Below, in pieces: positions 43,441-55,249 of a stretch of 64,000 nt of DNA. The notes under the pieces were generated by a model. It was not told where the DNA came from. It made no database searches and worked only from the letters and a program-made list of their open reading frames with translations. This stretch comes from Liolophura sinensis. Its lineage: Eukaryota > Mollusca > Polyplacophora > Chitonida > Chitonidae. The position numbers were made by a program, and so were the translations under genes. The number at the start of each line of letters is the position of its first letter. Position 1 is the stretch's first letter. Location of the stretch: the NCBI RefSeq assembly GCF_032854445.1, contig NC_088302.1:39190191-39254190 (forward strand), in the 5' to 3' direction.

Positions 43441-45317
43441 ACTTTGGCTGCTTATGTAGGTTAATGACAAATGTAAAAAAGGTAAATAAAATTCACATGA
43501 AACATGTTCATAAAGTTTCCAGCATCTTTTATAATCCCTTTTTGCGTCCATTTGTCCTGTATGTGTATGTATGACACACTGTGATGTTATTACCATCAAT
43601 CCATGTATACTATACCTTCCATGGGATAGGACAAGCTCTTGTGAGCTTTATTCCACATGTATACACGTATTTTAATTTAAGGTTTATGATGAATATATAT
43701 GAAATGAAATCAAATGATATGATATGAAAATTGAGTTGCCGCCATGGAACATATAGGCCTGGGTGAAAAGAACATGAGGAACTAAACAGCATTCAAACAA
43801 ATCAAATAAATACTATATCCTTGCGATGTAATTGACATTGACAGTTTTTCTGTAGAACTGTAACATACTGATACTGAATATCAGTACAGTATATTGGTAA
43901 GAATATCGCAGATGGATGTTCAATCTGTCTCTCGGTGCGTTCCTAGGAATAAAAATGTCTCAGCTTTTCCGATACAGATATCAATGACTTTAACAAGTTA
44001 ACCCAGTGTGCATTATATGCTATTTCAATTAAACGAGGCTCGAATGGTGTATTAATCAATGGGCGAGAGAATAGACCTTTCCGAACTGTCAACCAAGAAC
44101 ACACAACCGGATGTCCCACACATTGGTTACAAATGTCCAGTTCTTCTGTGACGTCCTGACCCCACAACTGCTTTCACCGGGAATAGAATGAAAAGTAACG
44201 TTGTCACGAGAAGGGAGGGTGTGACATCGGATGTGTTGGAGCCATCCATTACAAAGAGAAGTTACTCAAGTCAAAAGTTCTACTTACATGTGTCAGGAGA
44301 AAGCTCTCTTCTGTATGGTCCATAAATAACTTCGCCGGTAGTTTCCAAGTTATATATCATCAGACAACATCTTCAGTATTTGACCGCTTATATATTCCAT
44401 GGCACGATCTCCGTCAGTTGCCAGGCTTTATCCCAGGGTGTAACATCACTGAAATAGTTGTCAACTCGTATATCGGAATGACATCTCCAGTATATCCACA
44501 TTGTTGCCAGGTTAGCCTATATTACGATCTCAGGGTAACATCTCTGTATAATCTAGTTGCCAGCGGACATGCATGAATATGGATGTTATCGTCACGTGGT
44601 TAATTTCTTTGATAGCTCACCCAAAGGACTGGTACCTTCCCTGAATCGGCTTGGAACTTATGATAACACACATCAACGCAATTTGGTATATAGACTCTCA
44701 GCGTGATTGGCCGTACATAAACGGTACAATAGCTCCATATACTCCACCAGCCCACCGCAGGTTCTAATAACAGACCCACATGTGAGAGCTGATCTCCAGA
44801 TCTGTTAGATAACAGACTGAAGGCTCACACACGTGTATTGTATATTACAGCCTAGTACGTGAATCCACGATACTTCGTCCGCTTCACATACGAACCCGAT
44901 CAGACGCTGTGAGGTGTATAGACTTTAATCCATGTAAACAGTACCCCAAATCACCTGCATGAATAGCTTAAAACAATGATGTCAATTAGATACACCCTGC
45001 ACTGAAATCAATAAATGTTAAATCTAACCGATGTCGAAATAACTCAAATGTTAACGATTTCCATATAGGTCTCCTGCGACACGGGTGACCCGTATATAAT
45101 ACATCCAGTGGACAGGATTCATCACACGACATCGGATATTCAGAGTGCCAACAGGCCTATATCCGATTTGTCTTCAATGGATACGGAAGATTAAGTTCGA
45201 AGCTGTGTGATAAACTGACTGATCTTGGTCATTGCATGGAACCGCCGAAATACATGTATACTGACCACTGTTTCATCTGCCTATATATCGTGTCAGAGAC
45301 TCATTATAAGCCTCGGT
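43441..45317. other. Intergenic, weak repeats only
   Basis: Between about 44380 and 44580 there are two or three very degenerate repeats (GTTGCCAGG ... GATCTC ... GTAACATC). No coding exon recognised. Confidence 0.4.
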
Positions 45318-45577
45318 GGGCCTCCGTGACAGAGGGGGTTAGCACACCAGTGTGGTGCAATGACCCAGGAACCTCCCAACAGTGCGGTCGCTGTGAGTTC
45401 AAGTCCAACTCATGCTGGCTACCTCTCCGGCCGTTCGTGGGAAGGTCTTCCAGCAACCTGTGGATGGTCATTAGTTTCCCGTGGGTTCTGTCCGGTTTCC
45501 TCCCACCATAATGCTGGCCGCCGTCGTATAAGTAAAATATTCTTCAATACGGCGTAAAATACCAATCAGATCAGAAT
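45318..45577 (+). mobile_element. tRNA-derived SINE, family 2
   Basis: Plus-strand copy with a degenerate A box, a good B box (GAGTTCAAGTCC at 45395-45406), the shared body and the tail TCGTATAAGTAAAATATTCT. The ORFs read through it are artefacts. Confidence 0.8.
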
Positions 45578-45738
45578 CAGATACAAGCCTCGGTGCGTTG
45601 ACCACGCATGCGTGTGAATCTATGCATCAGCTGTCCGACATTCGTGCACCACACGTAAACCGCAATGGTGAGTACCAAGTTGATAATCACAAGACCCATT
45701 TCCAAAAGAATAAATCCAGTTTCCAGGAATAAAATAAA

Positions 45739-45756
45739 AATATATAATTATAATAA

Positions 45757-45787
<31 letters not shown>

Positions 45788-45792
45788 AATTT
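45739..45792. repeat. (AAT)n microsatellite
   Basis: ATAATAATAATAATAAAAAT followed by further AAT repeats. Confidence 0.9.
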
Positions 45793-47029
45793 TGTTATTT
45801 TTGACTGAAATCCACATGTAGATAGAAATATTTAGAAAAGGAGTAGAAAACAGCTAAAAATGCATAAGGTTGGACCTGATATATGTAGCAGGTTTAGGAC
45901 AGAATGTTTTGCACAGATTACAGTGTGCACAACCAAATCTGATGAGCGAAATATTTAAGGCAATGCATCCTATATATCGACTGGTTATTGTCAGGTTTTG
46001 ACAACTTAAATGCCACACCAGAATGTGTCGTGTATTTTACTTCTGGTGCATAGTTGGACTATATATACTACTTCCGTGGTCGAGAGGTTAAATTGTCCTA
46101 AGTTGAAGACCCGGTTTCAAAGCCATGTTTAGCCATGCCTAATACTGGAAATGTTCTTAAAGAAATTTGCTTTAGGGCGACAAAATGCATTACGATGATT
46201 AAAATGTCATCCATGCAACAAAATACAGAAGTATCTACACTGCATGCGTTAGGGTATCGGTATAATAAGACAAAATCAATTCCCGTTAAGGAGTCTAACC
46301 TGGGTCAAACATAGTAACACTCTTAAACACTCAAATGGTTGGTTTAACAATTTAATAAACCAAAAAGGAAAATAATGATTTCAACTACAAATAGCAGTCC
46401 ACAGGATCCTGTTTCTGGACGTCCGTTCCCTCTTTACTGGCGCAGTTTGTTGATCTCCCCCAACCATAACACGGTTGAATCCTCCGCCATGTCTTACGAA
46501 GGGAGATTGATACTATTCTGGTATCGAGACCACAAATCCTCTAGCAAGTAGTTAATATATTCACGATAATCCAAATTACACCGGCTTTTCCACTCCAAAG
46601 GTACAAACAATTCCTTCTAATTATAGCTGTGATGTATCGTCCGTAACTCAAATAAACCAGCATTCCGTCAACAGCACCTTATAGCTGTCTAAATATCACT
46701 GTCGTATCACTAACTTATCACTGTTCATAACTATTACTGACCCTCTCTAAGCTTACAAATCTGCCGCCTTGTATATTGTCATCGAAGCTTCGAGAAAGGA
46801 CAAAGAAAACACAGAAACAATGTCATTTTCCAGAAGCATCGGTCAATCGAAAGTGATAATCTAGAAATTTACGAGATGTTATATATTTATACTACCCGGT
46901 TGCGACTGAAATGAACACGTCACGTGACTACGCCGCGCTCGGAAATGTGCAATTATAAACATACAATGTATTGTTACAAGACACATGGATTTAGGTTCCA
47001 CTTTAACCCATTCTGTTGTCCAACACTAA

Positions 47030-48160
47030 GCTGTACAACATAGAGAGTAAAACCAGAGCAGCGACAACACTATGATAGACGTACAACATGGAGAGTAAAA
47101 CCAGAGCAGCGACAACATTATGATAGACGTACAGCATAGAGAGTAAAACCAGAGCAGCGACAACACTATGATAGACGTACAACATAGAGAGTAAAACCAG
47201 AGCAGCGACAACACTATGATAGACGTACAACATGGAGAGTAAAACCAGAGCAGCGACAACACTATGATAGACGTACAACATGGAGAGTAAAACCAGAGCA
47301 GCGACAACACTATGATAGCACTATGATAGACGTACAGCATAGAGAGTAAAACCAGAGCAGCGACAACACTATGATAGACGTACAACATAGAGAGTAAAAC
47401 CAGAGCAGCGACAACACTATGATAGACGTACAACATAAGGAGTAAAACCAGAGCAGCGACAACACTATGATAGACGTACAACATGGAGAGTAAAACCAGA
47501 GCAGCGACAACATTATGATAGACGTACGACATAAGGAGTAAAACCAGGGCAGCGACAACACTATGATAGACGTACAACATAGAGAGTAAAACCAGGGCAG
47601 CGACAACACTATGATAGACGTACAAAACAGAGAGTAAAACCAGGGCAGCGACAACAGTGTGACAACCGTACAACATAGAGAGTAAAACCAGAGCAGCGAC
47701 AACATTATGATAGACGTACAGCATATAGAGTAAAACCAGAGCAGCGACAACAGTGTGACAGCCGTACAACATAGAGAGTAAAACCAGAGCAGTGACAACA
47801 CTATGATAGACGTACAGCATATAGAGTAAAACCAGAGCAGCGACAACAGTGTGACAACCATACATAGAGAGTAAAACCAGAGCAGTGTGATAAACGCACA
47901 GCATAGAGAGTAAAACCAGAGCAGTGTGATAAATGCACAGCATAGAGAGTAAAACCAGAGCAGCGACAACTGTGAGACAACCGTACAACATATAGAGTAA
48001 AATCAGAGCAGCGACAACACTATGATAGATGTACAGCATAGGGAGTAAAACCAGAGCAGTGACAACAATGTGACAACCATACATAGAGAGTAAAACCAGA
48101 GCAGTGTGATAGACGCACAGCATAAAGAGTAAAACCAGAGCAGCAATAACAGTGTGATAA
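47030..48160. repeat. 1.1 kb minisatellite, 48-bp unit
   Basis: About 23 copies of TACAACATAGAGAGTAAAAC + CAGAGCAGCGACAACACTAT + GATAGACG. The unit is a multiple of 3, so the minus strand is open for 383 codons (repeat SMLYVYHSVVAALVLL); this is not considered a gene. The array runs into a dispersed-repeat copy at 48160-48360. Confidence 0.95.
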
Positions 48161-48360
48161 CTGGTAAATGGTCGCATGTCACTGCTGAAATACAGCCTCT
48201 TGTCAATTTACCTCAGTCAGGGTTTTATGACCTGTATAACTGTTCATGTAAATGCATAGATATTAGTAGTTTCCACGCCCACTAGCACCATGGCTTAAGT
48301 AGAATTAGATAAAAATAAAATATTCACTGACGTTAATTGCAATTTATTAGACTTCCCTGA
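48160..48360 (-). repeat. Dispersed repeat family copy attached to the 48-bp array
   Basis: Read on minus: TGCATTTACATGAACAGTTA, TGACTGAGGTAAATTGACAA, then the CTGCTCTGGTTTTACTC unit that is amplified next to it. Its outer part (TAGCACCATGGCTTAAGTAG) is repeated at 48590-48610. Confidence 0.75.
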
Positions 48361-48464
48361 TGTAGAATTACTTAAAATGCTGTGTTGTCATCACATTTAG
48401 CACACAATCACATTAAAACATTGCAAAGAAACCAGGCCTCACAGATGCTTAGTTGCAGGAATAC

Positions 48465-48650
48465 AACATCACACGTAAGCGGTGAAATAATACCTCTTGT
48501 CAATATACCTCAGTCACGGTTTTATCTTAACTTTTCATGCATAATTGCATAAATAGCATGATGGCATAAATTTACACACCTTCTAGCACCATGGCTTAAG
48601 TAGAATTAGGTAAAAATATACAGTGATGTTAATTGCAATTTATTACAATA
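48465..48650 (-). repeat. Second copy of the dispersed repeat, tandem to the first
   Basis: Shares CCTCTTGTCAATATACCTCA and CTAGCACCATGGCTTAAGTA with 48195-48310, about 305 bp away. It lacks the 48-bp array. Confidence 0.7.
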
Positions 48651-49324
48651 AAGTTATGATAACAAACTGCGTTTCTGTGTAGCCAAGACACCTAGGCCTA
48701 TATCGCCTGTTTTTTATTCCCACCATAAGACGAAGAAGAAAATATTTGTGATGGAATGAACAGAAAAAACAAGACAGGTAACTGAATTATCTATAACGAA
48801 GGCGTTCAGAGTTATGTCCCCTTGAAAGTTTTCTACCTCAACAAAAGAACAATTCGATGTCAGTTAATGGCATCTATGTCAACAGAAAGAGAGCGTGGGT
48901 TGATGCAGGTAAGAGCAAAGGGAAAGTCCCCTTTCTTTTTACAGTTCGACAAGGTGCTTAACTAAGCCCTAATGCCCAGTGAAAACCTTCCACGATTTGA
49001 TTTCAAGAAAAGACTTTGTAATAGCTCTGAATCATCTAAATTGTAAAAGAAACAATAAGGTTGTCTTGAGCCTGGCGTATAGCTTGTGCAATTCTACTTG
49101 AACTGTCATGCATGTGCTTCGTTAATCTAACAGTTACTGACATGCTTTTTGTTTGATTTACAAAGTGAGGTTGATGTGATTTTGAGTGTTTGATTTGTAA
49201 ATTCACCATCGGCATTCTATGTTCATACCGTAGTTTAATATTGGTAGATTCCATTCAAACACTCGTTGGTTGCGTATACTTACCCCCCCCCCCCCCCCCA
49301 CCGCCAGCCGTGCTGGAGTATTGT

Positions 49325-49443
49325 CCCCATGTGCCAGAAACGAGGTTGTGCCCGGTTTCCACCCACCATAAATCTGGTGTCGTCGTATAAGTGAAATATT
49401 CTTGAGTACGACGTATAACACCAATCAAATAAATAAATAAATC
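49325..49443 (+). mobile_element. 5'-truncated SINE, family 2
   Basis: Body end (CCCGGTTTCCACCCACCATA) and tail GTCGTATAAGTGAAATATTC to AATAAATAAATAAATC. A poly-C run precedes it. Confidence 0.75.
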
Positions 49444-50808
49444 AAAACGTGCTATGTACCTTTGTATACTTGCATCGCTGTGCCGCCGATAGACTGTATC
49501 AACATTGTCATGTCAAAAACTGCTTTACAGACCTACCGGAGAGCACGCTGAAAACTATCCGTGAAGGTTGTTTGGAAGCCTGGAGGCTGTTCTTTTTTAT
49601 TTTTTTCCCGTTATTAGTTATCCGCATCTATATTATCTGAAAGAGAGCATGGGTTAATGAAGGAAAAAGTTAGGGGAAGTCCCCTTTCTTTCTGCAGTTT
49701 GCCAAGATAATCAAGCCCTGAATCGCACTGAAACTTATTCCCATGGCCACTTTTGTTGTTTGTATAAAGAGATTTCAAAAAAAAAGAGTTTGTCATAGGT
49801 CTGACTTACCGAAGAAAGTTATCAATAAACTTTCCTTTAATGAACATCGTACATATATTTCTGAATGTTTATCACCATGTTTGCGTGGCGTATTTAAAGC
49901 TTTCTTGGGGTTCCGGATCTTACGCAAGCAGAGCACAGTTTTGGCATCCAAGATATTGTTTGTATAATTCCGTCTGTCATCTCATGCATGTCCGTCGTAA
50001 TGAACCTGTTTACTGCTACTATTTTTTTGTTTGTTTATAACTTACATGACCATGCACACAACACAGTGATACTGAGATAGTTTCTTTAAAAATTTTGAAA
50101 TGAGTGTTTGAGTGTATTTCATTTGTAAAATTTCCATCGGTATTCTGTAATACTGGTATGTTCCAATCAAACGTTTGTTGGTTGCATATACATGTACAAT
50201 AGTTTCGGACCTGTTTCACTGGCGCCTGGTTTCTAAGTATAAGTAATGGTGCTTGTAACTCATGGAATTAAACAAAAATGAAATAAACATACTGAACATA
50301 TGCGTCAAAGCAGTCAACAGTTTTCACTGATGTTGGAAAGACGCAAGTTGTGTTCAAAGCGAATGAATGAAGTCCATATTCAATGGTTTTCCATACTAGT
50401 ATAAAAGTTGTCGATAATAAAACATGTATCTCAGTTGCGCTTTGATTCCAACTGTTCAAACATCGAAGGTAGCAATCTAATTTAAGACGGTGAATATACG
50501 TCCCTTAGTCCCGTCCTGAGAGGAATTAGACACAATCACGAAACAGTGCCAGAGATTCTGGGCGCTCTGTCCATATTTACTTACACATCATATGCCGGAC
50601 GTTTCGGTACATTGTTGCCCAAGTAAGGGTAAGTACTATGTCAAAATTGAAACCACCCCTCTTGTGCTAAAGTCTGCGAGAGAGGAAACCGTTTTAGTCC
50701 TTGTACATATACAGGTTCAGATAAGATGTACCATCTAGGGAGTCTGAGGTTTCCTTTAAACCCAGAGAAGGTGGATATATATGTTTCACACCCTTTACTA
50801 TACCGATG

Positions 50809-51210
50809 TTAAGCCCCAACCATACATTCATCCTTTGCTATATACAGATTGCCTAAAGCTAGGAGATCATCATTATGCTCCCCCAGTGAATGAGAAAGGT
50901 CGAACGTGGTGAGGATTACTCCTTGCTTGTAAAATATAGTCTTATTCCGATGAGAACAGGTATAGGTCAGCCATAAGGGAGAGGTACAACCTGCACCCAT
51001 CCAGATACCTATACATTGTTGATAAATGGTTTCCCCGAATTTCACATAGATGATATAGATGAAATTCAAACAACAAAACATTCCATGGATGTTAACACTT
51101 GTACGTAGAATACAGAAGCCTTTGTTGCCTTTGACGTTAATTTTACGTTGACCAGTTTTATTAAACACTGATACAATTTTATCAATCAAATCTGTGTGAG
51201 GAATAGTAAT
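50809..51210 (-). pseudogene. Penelope-like element RT fragment
   Basis: The minus-strand frame contains FITIPHTDLIDKIVSVFNK, then IYVKFGETIYQQCIGIWMGA and HNDDLLALGN. These match the Penelope/Neptune RT pattern 'YTNIPHxxLI', 'FGxxxxQxxGIPMGTxCAP' and 'YIDDLL'. The catalytic Tyr is His here, the GIPMGTNCAP block is altered, and the frame shifts in the middle. The fragment is isolated and inactive. Confidence 0.7.
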
Positions 51211-51289
51211 GAAACAATTTGACAACGCATTACTGAAAAACAAACGTTGTTTATCATTAAAACAACAGGTTTATCAGTCGACAAAGTAT

Positions 51290-51550
51290 AGGGCAAGATG
51301 TTATTGTATCCCTAGTGTCAGATGTGGAGACATGGAAGTCTTCGTTGAAGGTAGAAGGAGGGCAACTCTAGGGCATGGCATGAAGAGCATCTTATAGTAT
51401 GGAGGGCATCCCCAGTCCGAAGTATGGAGGACACCCCTAGGGCAAGATGTTATGGCATCCCTAGGTCCAGGTGTGGAAGACATCCATAAAACAAGGTGTA
51501 CAGGGCATCTCCAGAACATGATATGAAGGACATACCTAAGAAAACAAAAG
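51290..51550. repeat. Degenerate tandem repeat, about 30-bp unit
   Basis: Units like GTATGGAGGACACCCCTAGG and GATGTTATGGCATCCCTAGG recur with small changes (GGGCATC, GACATCC). Next to the Penelope-like fragment. Confidence 0.65.
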
Positions 51551-51904
51551 ACAAGATATGGATAGTGTTCCATAAACCTGGATTTGATTTGAGCGAGATG
51601 CGACTATTATAACTTAGTCACAATTTCATATTCTTTTCATTCACATACTGTCGATTGGTTAATAATTTCGCTTGAAAATAGCAAATTAGTAAAGTGTTGC
51701 AGTATAATGGATGAACTGTTCAGGGTTGTTTGAAAAGCCATGTAAGACATAGTGTTTAACGAGAGCGTTGTTAATCCCATTTTCCTCTTAATGTACTCAA
51801 GCAGTTATGGTGAATTGTATAAAGTTCAAATTTGACGAAAACTTTACATTTCATTAAGTGTTAATAGAGAGGGCTAGTAGCCTAATTAAACAATATACTC
51901 AGGG

Positions 51905-52170
51905 TAGCGGAATCTTTGGTAGGTATATCGTGTTACCGAACAAATATATTGCTTGGATGACCGTATGCACACAATGCTCGAGATTCTAAGGTTGCAGGTT
52001 CGAATCCACAACGCGCTTCGAATGTCGCTTTACGTTAGTGTTTGTCCGGTACTTGACCAGATGAGGTGGTATCCTTGGATCTGCCTGAATTATTCCACCA
52101 AATCTAACCTGAGCAAGCCGTCAGATATGCTTGTATAAAAAATATTCAGTATAAAACACTAAATAACTAA
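51905..52170 (+). mobile_element. Third tRNA-derived SINE type with the common tail
   Basis: Has a perfect B box GGTTCGAATCC at 51998-52008, with a poor A box upstream. The tail TTGTATAAAAAATATTCAGT / ATAAAACACTAAATAACTAAA resembles the family-2 tail. Not a tRNA gene: the cloverleaf upstream of the B box cannot be formed. Confidence 0.5.
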
Positions 52171-52239
52171 AATTAAAATATCAAACTCGGCAATATGGTG
52201 CAGGTGGGTGGTCTATCCCGAGCTCTCAAGGTTCGTCCA

Positions 52240-52259
52240 CCAATAAATGAATGAATGAA

Positions 52260-52298
<39 letters not shown>

Positions 52299-52301
52299 AT
52301 A
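52240..52301. repeat. (AAAT)n microsatellite
   Basis: AATGAATGAATGAATAAATA running into pure AAAT. Confidence 0.9.
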
Positions 52302-52806
52302 GTTTACTCGACCATGTATAGATATAATATAATTAAAGACGTATGTCCCGGCTCACATGGACGAATTTTTCCGTTACAATTAAACCAGCATAAGACACTT
52401 TTCTCGCGGTTTATCGACTAACTGTGAACTAAAGCAGTGGGAGGGTTTCGAGTTCGAAATCTTTTGTCTTTGACGGTAACACAGTCCGCCTCAATAATGT
52501 GACTAGTGAAAAATATTAGGCAACCTTTGTAGACATTAAATTATCAATCATTTGCCCCACTGTGTTCCAGAGGCACAAATGACACCGCTTTGCTTTAGAA
52601 ACTTATCAAGTTCATGAATGTTTAGCGCCTCAACATAGTTTGTCTGGTCTAAATAACTTGTTGGGAAACTTTTTTCAGACGCTCATGTTATAGTAAACGT
52701 GATCCCACATTAATTGCCTGACATTGGCGACAGGTCATATGATACAATAGAACTATTTTTACCTTTAGCGACCCAGCTAAAGAGCCACAGCTCAAAACTA
52801 TTATTT

Positions 52807-53047
52807 TCATGCTGACTTCGGTATGAAACGAACTTGCTTCATGGTTGACGTGTTGCTGATGTCAAGCCATTGACAATCTTTCCGGGCGAAGGTTAAGTGT
52901 AGAGGTATCCTCCGGACATCCCGCCGGTCCCTGTGTAGCGTCGCCATAAAACCACCAGTTATATGACCTTTGCAATAAGCCGTCACGACACGACTCCGCC
53001 AATTCACGGCAATACTTAATCCCATCCCAGGTACTACAACGGCGTCT
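52807..53047 (-). CDS. Possible terminal exon, unknown protein
   Basis: On the minus strand a TTTTGCACTAG acceptor is followed by an open frame of about 79 codons (DAVVVPGMGLSIAVNWRSRV, then TGGFMATLHRDRRDVRRIPL) ending in TGA at 52809-52807. It is richer in G+C than its surroundings, as real exons here are. No upstream exon or family was recognised, so this is only a candidate. Confidence 0.28.
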
Positions 53048-54966
53048 CTAGTGCAAAACAAAAACACAAATACAAATAAAAATAAAATTGCCCTTAACCT
53101 GTGACCTATTTAGGTATCTGTCAGTGACTGTGTTTTTATTTTTTTTATTTTTGTTGTTTTTCTCATATACATCGTATATATGTACACTGTAAAAGATAAC
53201 TTCAGCCGAACTGAACTTATATTTCTGGTAATACTGCAGAATATTTAAGCTGTCGAATATGTGTTTCGTTGCAACTGGGTTAAATTCTTTGATTTTATAC
53301 TTTTCGTTTCGTTCAAAGAAGTATTGTGACATGGTGACTTTGTACGAGGAAAGAAATGTTGGGACATTTTGTAAATATTTTCAAACCACAATTAATTATC
53401 GATTCGTGATTATGAGAATATACAGGTAATTTGCAATATTACGTTAGTATTCTGTATACACACACGGTATACACGTAGCTCACAGTATTCTGTGTGCATT
53501 CTGTATATAAATACCGTATACAGGCAACTCTCAGCAGTCGGTTTGCATTCTGCACACGCATACCCTACAGGTAACTTTCGGTATTCGGTTTACATTCTGT
53601 GTACACGTGTCGTATGCACGTAAATCTGAGTATTCTGTTTGCATTTTGTATCAACATACCGCATACGGGTAACTTACAGTTTTCTGTTCCTGTTCATATT
53701 ATAACATATTATTACAGCATGTAAGTTATTATCAATATGCCGTAATCTCGTTATTATTACTCGGACATGTTTTATTGGCTTTACTATGGTCAGTTCAGTT
53801 TCTAGGAGCTCCTTTCTAAACCTTAATGGTAAAACATACAAATAACGATGGAGAAATGCCTGTCTTTGTATACCTGATGGTTATAAGTACACCCGCACCT
53901 TAACCTAGATCACAGATTCCGACAGTTGAGCCCTATAAGATGTTTTTCTGAAGATGCGGCGGGTTATAGGACATTGGGTACACCAACACACTGGTCTTCT
54001 ATTGGTTGGAATCTGCCTCACAGTTTCGTGCATTTTCCGTGGGTGTGTAATACATATCTATTTGTACGTCAAGCGAACTTTATTGCTCCTCTCTTATGAG
54101 GCGGATAAAACGTTTTAAAAGACTTTAAAGGGTAACAAAAAAATCTTTGTTGTTGAATTTCTCATAAGACGTATTTGCCATCCTTTCACATGTCAGCTTG
54201 AATGTCCAAAATAAAAGTAACGTGTCGTTCGGGGCTTGTGTTAACGGGTGATAGGTGTAGTTATATGTGTTCGTATACGGACAGATAAACATCCCTGGAG
54301 TGGTCTCTTAAGATTTGAATAAACGCACACCAATTACTAACAGTATATAGACCAACAATACAATGTGGCCCAGGGGAAAACATCACTGACCACGCTGGTA
54401 AATCCCCTGTGCACACTTCCGATGACCCTGCAAGATTTCCGCAAGGAAAGTGGAGATTAAGAGTCTTTATTTTATGATCACTTTATCGTTGAATTTGTTT
54501 AACAAGTTGTTCTTGAGAGGAGCATTGTCTTTCCCACTATCAAAAAGTACGTGCTAATGTATACCTAGGTACAAGCAGGTTTAATACTACAGCGAGGGTA
54601 GTCGAGTAAACACAGTGCAGACAAACCAGCCAGGGAGGTGTTGTCTACAAGTATTCACGTAGGTATAGCAGTGTCACAGATTTTGCATAAAGCCCACTCT
54701 TGTCCCCAGGATTCGACAAATACATGCATTGCTGTGGGTGTCAGGTGAGGCCCTAGAGAAAGCTATACCGAACTCTTTTCATGCGTGACCGACTAGCAAT
54801 CGAGGAGTTCATGTAACTGTCTCCCGAGCTAGAGTTCACAGTTACAGAAAGGAGTTCGTCTCCTGAAGATACCTGTCGCATAACAACAGCATACCAGGGC
54901 TACTTGCTTTTACTGAAGGAATTCCTTGTGTGTCACAATTAGCAATTAGCGTTCGTAACAGTCGAC
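53048..54966. other. Upstream flank of the SLC6 gene
   Basis: Contains the 57-bp tandem repeat (53440-53695) and then unique sequence that should hold the promoter and 5' UTR of the SLC6 gene. No promoter element is clear enough to call. Confidence 0.4.
53440..53695. repeat. Degenerate tandem repeat, about 57-bp unit, 4 copies
   Basis: Each unit has a CAGTATTCTGT-like start, GTTTGCATTCTGTATAC and ATACCGTATACAGGTAACT, with about 20-30% change between units. Confidence 0.75.
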
Positions 54967-55249
54967 ATGGATGATAAAGAAGGAAAGAACGGAAGGGCAG
55001 GAGTTGTGGGTGAGAAATACACACCATATAGCGGTGACAGTGGTTATGATCAAGACGAAGACGCCACAGGCAATGGGAAAATCGACGGCGATGGCGGTGA
55101 TGTTGAGGAGACATCACTGGACATTGAGGATGGACACGAGCGTGAGACCTGGACGGGTAAACTGGACTTTCTGCTCGCCTGTGTCGGTTTCTCCGTAGGA
55201 CTGGGGAACGTTTGGAGATTTCCGTACCTCTGCTACAAAAATGGAGGAG
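54967..55249 (+). CDS. SLC6 Na+/Cl--dependent transporter, first coding exon
   Basis: Plasma-membrane neurotransmitter or amino-acid symporter. ATG at 54967 sits in a good context (G at -3 and +4). 94 codons plus one base; donor GGAGGAG|GTAAGA. Residues 1-58 are a hydrophilic Gly/Asp-rich cytoplasmic tail. From residue 59, [20 protein letters not shown] and [17 protein letters not shown] are the universal SLC6 N-terminal and TM1 block, with the Na+ ligand Asn81 and gate Arg84. Gly78 is found where monoamine transporters have Asp, so an amino-acid, taurine, creatine or GABA-type substrate is more likely. Exon 2 (expected to encode the AFLIPY region) was not found in the next 8.7 kb; the gene should continue past 64000. 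Confidence 0.9.

Noticed and set aside
47026-48177. 383-codon minus-strand ORF with a 16-residue hydrophobic repeat
   Set aside because: It is the 48-bp minisatellite read in frame; the unit is a multiple of three, and parallel frames are also open (219 and 92 codons).
51990-52010. GGTTCGAATCC as part of a tRNA gene
   Set aside because: A perfect B box, but no acceptor stem or good A box; the tail matches the SINEs.
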